DNA of 64,000 bases from Branchipolynoe longqiensis (taxonomy: Eukaryota > Annelida > Polychaeta > Phyllodocida > Polynoidae): the NCBI GenBank assembly GCA_030323885.1, contig CM059198.1, positions 75,167,045 to 75,231,044 on the forward strand. The letters are read 5' to 3'. Below the pieces are notes generated by a model. That model did not search any database and was not told the DNA's origin. It was given only the letters and a program-made list of their open reading frames with translations. This document shows, in pieces, positions 63,888 to 64,000 of this stretch. The first letter of the stretch is position 1. Each line of letters begins with the position of its first letter. The position numbers and the translations under genes are program-made.

Positions 63888-64000
63888 CTAGCTAAAGTTG
63901 CATAATCTGATGAAGGCATACTATTTTCAAATTCAGAACACTTCTCTGGATTTGAACCTACATTTCCAACTTAGATACTGGCGCGCTTGTTAAAGGATTT
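63888..64000 (+). mobile_element. MITE-1, 5' part, continues past window
   Basis: CTAAAGTTGCATAATCTGAT, AACTTAGATACTGGCGC. Cut off by the window end. Confidence 0.7.

Overview
The window looks like repeat-saturated animal nuclear DNA, most likely from a mollusc (gastropod or bivalve; species not determinable). The evidence is spliceosomal-type exon ends, several families of tRNA-derived SINEs, non-LTR retrotransposons of several kinds, TIR elements with TTAA, TA and 8-bp target duplications, long minisatellites, and two copies of a SINE whose 3' body (motif CATATAAAAGA followed by TTGCTGCT) I associate from memory with mollusc genomes. Nothing resembles a bacterial operon, CRISPR array, rRNA locus or intact single-copy gene. 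Names used below are local labels: SINE-1 to SINE-4; LINE-A to LINE-F; MITE-1 (TTAA flanks, TIR AGTTGCATAGTCCGATG), MITE-2 (large palindromic element at 38.2-39.8 kb), MITE-3 (TIR TGGGTNATTCTC), MITE-4 (TIR CAGAGAGCGTGTATACAGAT), MITE-5 (TIR near GGGGCC).

Layout. 0-8 kb: microsatellites, MITE-1, LINE-A and LINE-B remnants and SINEs. 8.4-11.9 kb: C-rich 27-bp minisatellite, CCA repeats and a GA-rich minisatellite. 12-22 kb: SINEs, a GC-rich TIR element, a LINE-A copy and a 2-kb LINE-B copy that is almost open. 22.6-24.1 kb: 26-bp minisatellite, then a CpG-rich segment with a possible first coding exon on the minus strand. 26.4-28.8 kb: 75-bp satellite. 30-34.4 kb: LINE-C inserted in MITE-1, and a gag-like retroelement inserted in SINE-2. 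35-47.3 kb: very large strand-asymmetric G-rich and C-rich arrays, interrupted by MITE-2, a LINE-B copy and LTR-like fragments. 47.3-64 kb: further LINE, SINE and MITE copies, a 27-bp minisatellite, telomere-like repeats, a second possible first exon with a CRE/CCAAT-like upstream region (61.5-61.9 kb), and a run of MITE-1 copies with an expanded TA array to the window end.

How the parts relate. The best-supported biology is transposition history. At least eight insertions can be dated relative to their hosts, because flanking target duplications are visible or the interrupted repeat continues on the other side. LINE-A exists as 5'-truncated copies and as internally deleted derivatives that keep both ends. 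SINE-1 and SINE-3 share a 3' module although their tRNA-like heads differ. SINE-2 repeatedly occurs as tail-to-head dimers. Two different TIR families carry the same ~205-bp internal tandem unit. Very long open reading frames in the 8-10, 36-41.5 and 45-47 kb regions are artefacts of tandem repeats and are not annotated as genes.
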